Assembly (NCBI GenBank): GCA_021323265.1
Contig: JAJTCO010000010.1
Coordinates: 1-64,000 of the forward strand
Source of the DNA: Pseudoduganella sp.
GTDB taxonomy: Bacteria > Pseudomonadota > Gammaproteobacteria > Burkholderiales > Burkholderiaceae_D
Length of the DNA stretch: 64,000 nt
Direction: 5' to 3'
Below are positions 62,179 to 64,000 of this stretch, in pieces. Below the pieces are notes generated by a model. That model was not told where the DNA came from and made no database searches. It saw only the letters and a program-made list of their open reading frames with translations. How positions within the stretch are numbered: the stretch's first letter is position 1; the number at the start of each line of letters is the position of its first letter. Both the position numbers and the translations under genes were made by a program.

Positions 62179-62661
62179 TCAGACTTCTTCGAAGACCGAT
62201 ACGTGGGTATGCAGGATTTCCAGCGGCGCGCGCTTGCCCGCCAAATATTCGTCCACGCAGGTCAGCAGCAGGGGGCTGCGGTGGCGCTCGCGGCAGGCGG
62301 CAATTTCGTCGCGCGTCATCCAGTGCGTGCGCAGAATGCCTTCGTCCAGCGGGCGTTCCGGGTAGAAGTCGCCCACGTCGCCGCAAAAGGCAAAGCGCAG
62401 GAAGGTCACCAGCTGGCCCGTGCGCGCCGAGCGGTAGCGGCTCATGTACATGCCGACCAGGGCGGTCGGGATGAAGTCGTAGGCCGTTTCCTCCAGCGTT
62501 TCGCGGATCACGGCCTGTTCCAGCGACTCGAGCGGATCGAGGTGGCCGGCCGGCTGGTTCAGGCGAATACCGTCACTGGTCTCTTCTTCGATCAGAAGAA
62601 ACTTTCCATCGCGCTCGATGACGGCGGCGACTGTGACATTCGGCTTCCAGGTACGCGGCAT
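62179..62661 (-). CDS. nudJ: Nudix hydrolase (phosphatase NudJ)
   Basis: A 160-residue Nudix enzyme that hydrolyses nucleoside di/triphosphates and thiamine-type pyrophosphates. The Nudix box is GHLDPLESLEQAVIRETLEE with TAYDF following; the usual last Gly of the box is Ala. The N-terminus PNVTVAAVIERDGKFLLIEE and NQPAGHL are typical of NudJ. It is upstream of mnmA in one transcription unit. The 166-bp gap to pntA contains the divergent promoters. Confidence 0.93.
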   Translation of the reverse strand: MPRTWKPNVTVAAVIERDGKFLLIEEETSDGIRLNQPAGHLDPLESLEQAVIRETLEETAYDFIPTALVGMYMSRYRSARTGQLVTFLRFAFCGDVGDFYPERPLDEGILRTHWMTRDEIAACRERHRSPLLLTCVDEYLAGKRAPLEILHTHVSVFEEV

Positions 62662-62767
62662 GTTGGTCCATCCTCAGGAGACCCGACATTGTAGCCTGAT
62701 CTTGCTCATCCGTTGTGACGGCCCCGTGACTTTTCTTGTGCGGCGCAACATTTTGCCACAGGGAACG

Positions 62768-62795
62768 TTGGCTTAAGAACATTTCATGTTAGATT
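62768..62795 (+). promoter_or_regulatory. putative pnt operon promoter
   Basis: TTGGCT (62768-62773) and TAGATT (62790-62795) lie 16 bp apart, 33 bp before the pntA ATG at 62828. Each matches 4 of 6 consensus bases. The rest of the nudJ/pntA gap shows nothing else. Confidence 0.3.
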
Positions 62796-62827
62796 TTAGT
62801 CAGTTTTTCCCACTATTTGGAGGCATT

Positions 62828-63940
62828 ATGAAGATTGGCGTACCGGCCGAGTCTAGGCCGGGAGAGACCAGGGTGGCGGCAACGCCCGAAACGGTCAAGA
62901 AACTGGCTGTCAAACACCAGGTGGTCGTGCAGGCGGGAGCCGGCATCTCTGCCTCGGTGACGGATGAAGCATATGCAGCCGCCGGCGCCACCATTGGCAC
63001 CGCAGCGGAGGCGCTGGGCGCGGACGTGGTACTCAAGGTCCGGGCCCCGAATGCCGAAGAGCGCGGCCTGATGAAATCGGGCGCCGTGCTGGTTGGCATG
63101 CTCAATCCTTTTGATGGGGAAAACATTGCGGCCATGGCGGCTTCCGGCCTGTCCGCGTTTGCACTGGAAGCTGTGCCGCGTATCACGCGCGCGCAGTCGA
63201 TGGACGTCTTGTCCTCCCAGGCCAATATCGCGGGCTACAAGGCCGTGATGGTTGGCGCGAATACCTATCAGCGTTTCATGCCGATGCTGATGACGGCTGC
63301 CGGCACCGTGAAGGCAGCCCGTGTGCTGATCATGGGCGTGGGCGTGGCGGGCTTGCAGGCCATTGCCACCGCCAAGCGCCTGGGCGCCGTGATCGAAGCG
63401 TCCGACGTGCGTCCGCCGGTGAAGGAGCAGGTGGAGTCGCTCGGCGCAAAATTCATCGACGTGCCTTACCTCACCGATGAAGAGCGCGAAATTGCGAAAG
63501 GCGTGGGCGGCTATGCGCGCCCGATGCCGCCCGAATGGATGAAGCGGCAGGCCGAACTGGTGCACGAGCGCGCCAGGCAGGCCGACATCATCATCACCAC
63601 GGCACTGATTCCGGGCCGCCCGGCGCCGGTCCTCATTTCCGAAGACACCGTGAAGGCCATGAAGCCCGGCTCCGTCATCGTCGACCTGGCGGTGGAGCAG
63701 GGCGGCAACTGTCCCTTGTCCGAACTGGGCAAGACGGTGGTCAAGCACGGCGTGCACATCGTGGGCGAGCCGAACCTGGCCTGCCAGGTGGCGGCCGATG
63801 CCTCCGCCCTGTACGCGCGCAACGTGCTCGACTTCCTCAAGCTGGTCTTCGACAAGGACGATCAGCTGGTCATCGACCGCGAGGATGAAATCATCAAAGC
63901 AACGCTGGTCTGCCACGGCGGCGAGCAGTTGCGGAAATAG
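62828..63940 (+). CDS. pntA: NAD(P) transhydrogenase alpha subunit, part 1 (NAD-binding)
   Basis: Soluble NAD(H)-binding domain I of the proton-translocating transhydrogenase, which makes NADPH from NADH using the proton gradient. The 370 residues comprise KIGVPAESRPGETRVAATPE, the AlaDH/PNT core with VLIMGVGVAGLQAIATAKRL, and EASDVRPPVKEQVESLGAKF. The membrane part normally fused in enteric PntA is absent and encoded separately just downstream, so this is the three-subunit form. GGAGG lies six bases before ATG 62828; an upstream in-frame start at 62786 is unlikely. Confidence 0.95.
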   Translation: MKIGVPAESRPGETRVAATPETVKKLAVKHQVVVQAGAGISASVTDEAYAAAGATIGTAAEALGADVVLKVRAPNAEERGLMKSGAVLVGMLNPFDGENIAAMAASGLSAFALEAVPRITRAQSMDVLSSQANIAGYKAVMVGANTYQRFMPMLMTAAGTVKAARVLIMGVGVAGLQAIATAKRLGAVIEASDVRPPVKEQVESLGAKFIDVPYLTDEEREIAKGVGGYARPMPPEWMKRQAELVHERARQADIIITTALIPGRPAPVLISEDTVKAMKPGSVIVDLAVEQGGNCPLSELGKTVVKHGVHIVGEPNLACQVAADASALYARNVLDFLKLVFDKDDQLVIDREDEIIKATLVCHGGEQLRK

Positions 63941-63949
63941 GAGAGAGCA

Positions 63950-64000
63950 ATGGAAGTGAGCCACACCATCATCAACCTGATCATCTTTGTGCTGGCCGTG
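63950..64000 (+). CDS. NAD(P) transhydrogenase alpha subunit, part 2 (membrane), cut by window end
   Basis: An ATG at 63950, nine bases after the pntA stop and behind GGAGAGAG, opens MEVSHTIINLIIFVLAV, the start of a hydrophobic helix. Position and sequence fit the small membrane subunit (PntA part 2) of the three-gene transhydrogenase. Only 17 codons are visible; the gene continues to the right and pntB is expected after it. Confidence 0.8.
   Translation, partial: MEVSHTIINLIIFVLAV

Overview
The window is GC-rich, densely coded chromosomal DNA from a betaproteobacterium, most likely an Oxalobacteraceae member of the Massilia/Duganella/Janthinobacterium group. Evidence for this is the gene families, the arginine succinyltransferase (AST) cluster with an embedded large NAD-glutamate dehydrogenase gene, the split pntA gene and the intergenic GGGTCAGACCC palindromes. 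The genus is inferred from family resemblance only. No rRNA, tRNA, prophage, insertion sequence or CRISPR array was found. Both window ends cut a gene: a YafY-type regulator on the left and the second transhydrogenase alpha subunit on the right.

Layout. 1-6 kb: YafY-type regulator, glutathione S-transferase, haloalkane dehalogenase, an HDOD protein, an unknown acidic protein, and a MarR regulator divergent from an EamA transporter. 5-18 kb: an AraC/GlxA regulator followed by astC-aruF-aruG-astD-astB-gdhB-astE, which together turn arginine into glutamate and then 2-oxoglutarate. The glutamate dehydrogenase gene is broken by an out-of-frame internal deletion near 14,908. 18-26 kb: DUF1993 protein, tiny membrane protein, old-yellow-enzyme reductase, then permease, S9 peptidase and diguanylate cyclase genes spaced like an operon; the cyclase carries seven 14-residue repeats. 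A retropepsin-like protease follows. 26-33 kb: a minus-strand LysR, flavin reductase, M14 carboxypeptidase and FUSC run, with a divergent GST and SMR pair. 33-40 kb: S46 dipeptidyl-peptidase, GlsB-like protein, glycine-zipper stress protein, two YceI proteins with cytochrome b561, and purB.

40-49 kb: a GST, then a sucrose locus resembling the Xanthomonas sux genes: LacI repressor, TonB-dependent receptor, amylosucrase-type GH13 enzyme, sugar transporter and two fructokinase paralogues. Two LacI-type operators precede the receptor gene. The inferred flow is sucrose uptake across both membranes, transfer of its glucose to glucan, and phosphorylation of the released fructose.

49-58.5 kb: an iron region with VOC and AraC genes, bacterioferritin, piuC, tonB, bfd, feoA, feoB and a Cys-rich FeoB partner. 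Three Fur-box matches lie in its two divergent promoter regions. A DUF2946 protein, a second TonB-dependent receptor, a degenerate EAL-domain protein and a group III truncated haemoglobin follow. 59-64 kb: GST, 5'-3' exonuclease, atypical receiver protein, mnmA and nudJ on the minus strand, and the pnt operon.

The most notable points are the gdhB deletion, a family of near-perfect palindromes at gene ends, a second palindrome family at 51.6 kb, the repeat-bearing diguanylate cyclase, and degenerate signalling domains (EAL-like and receiver) that lack their catalytic residues.
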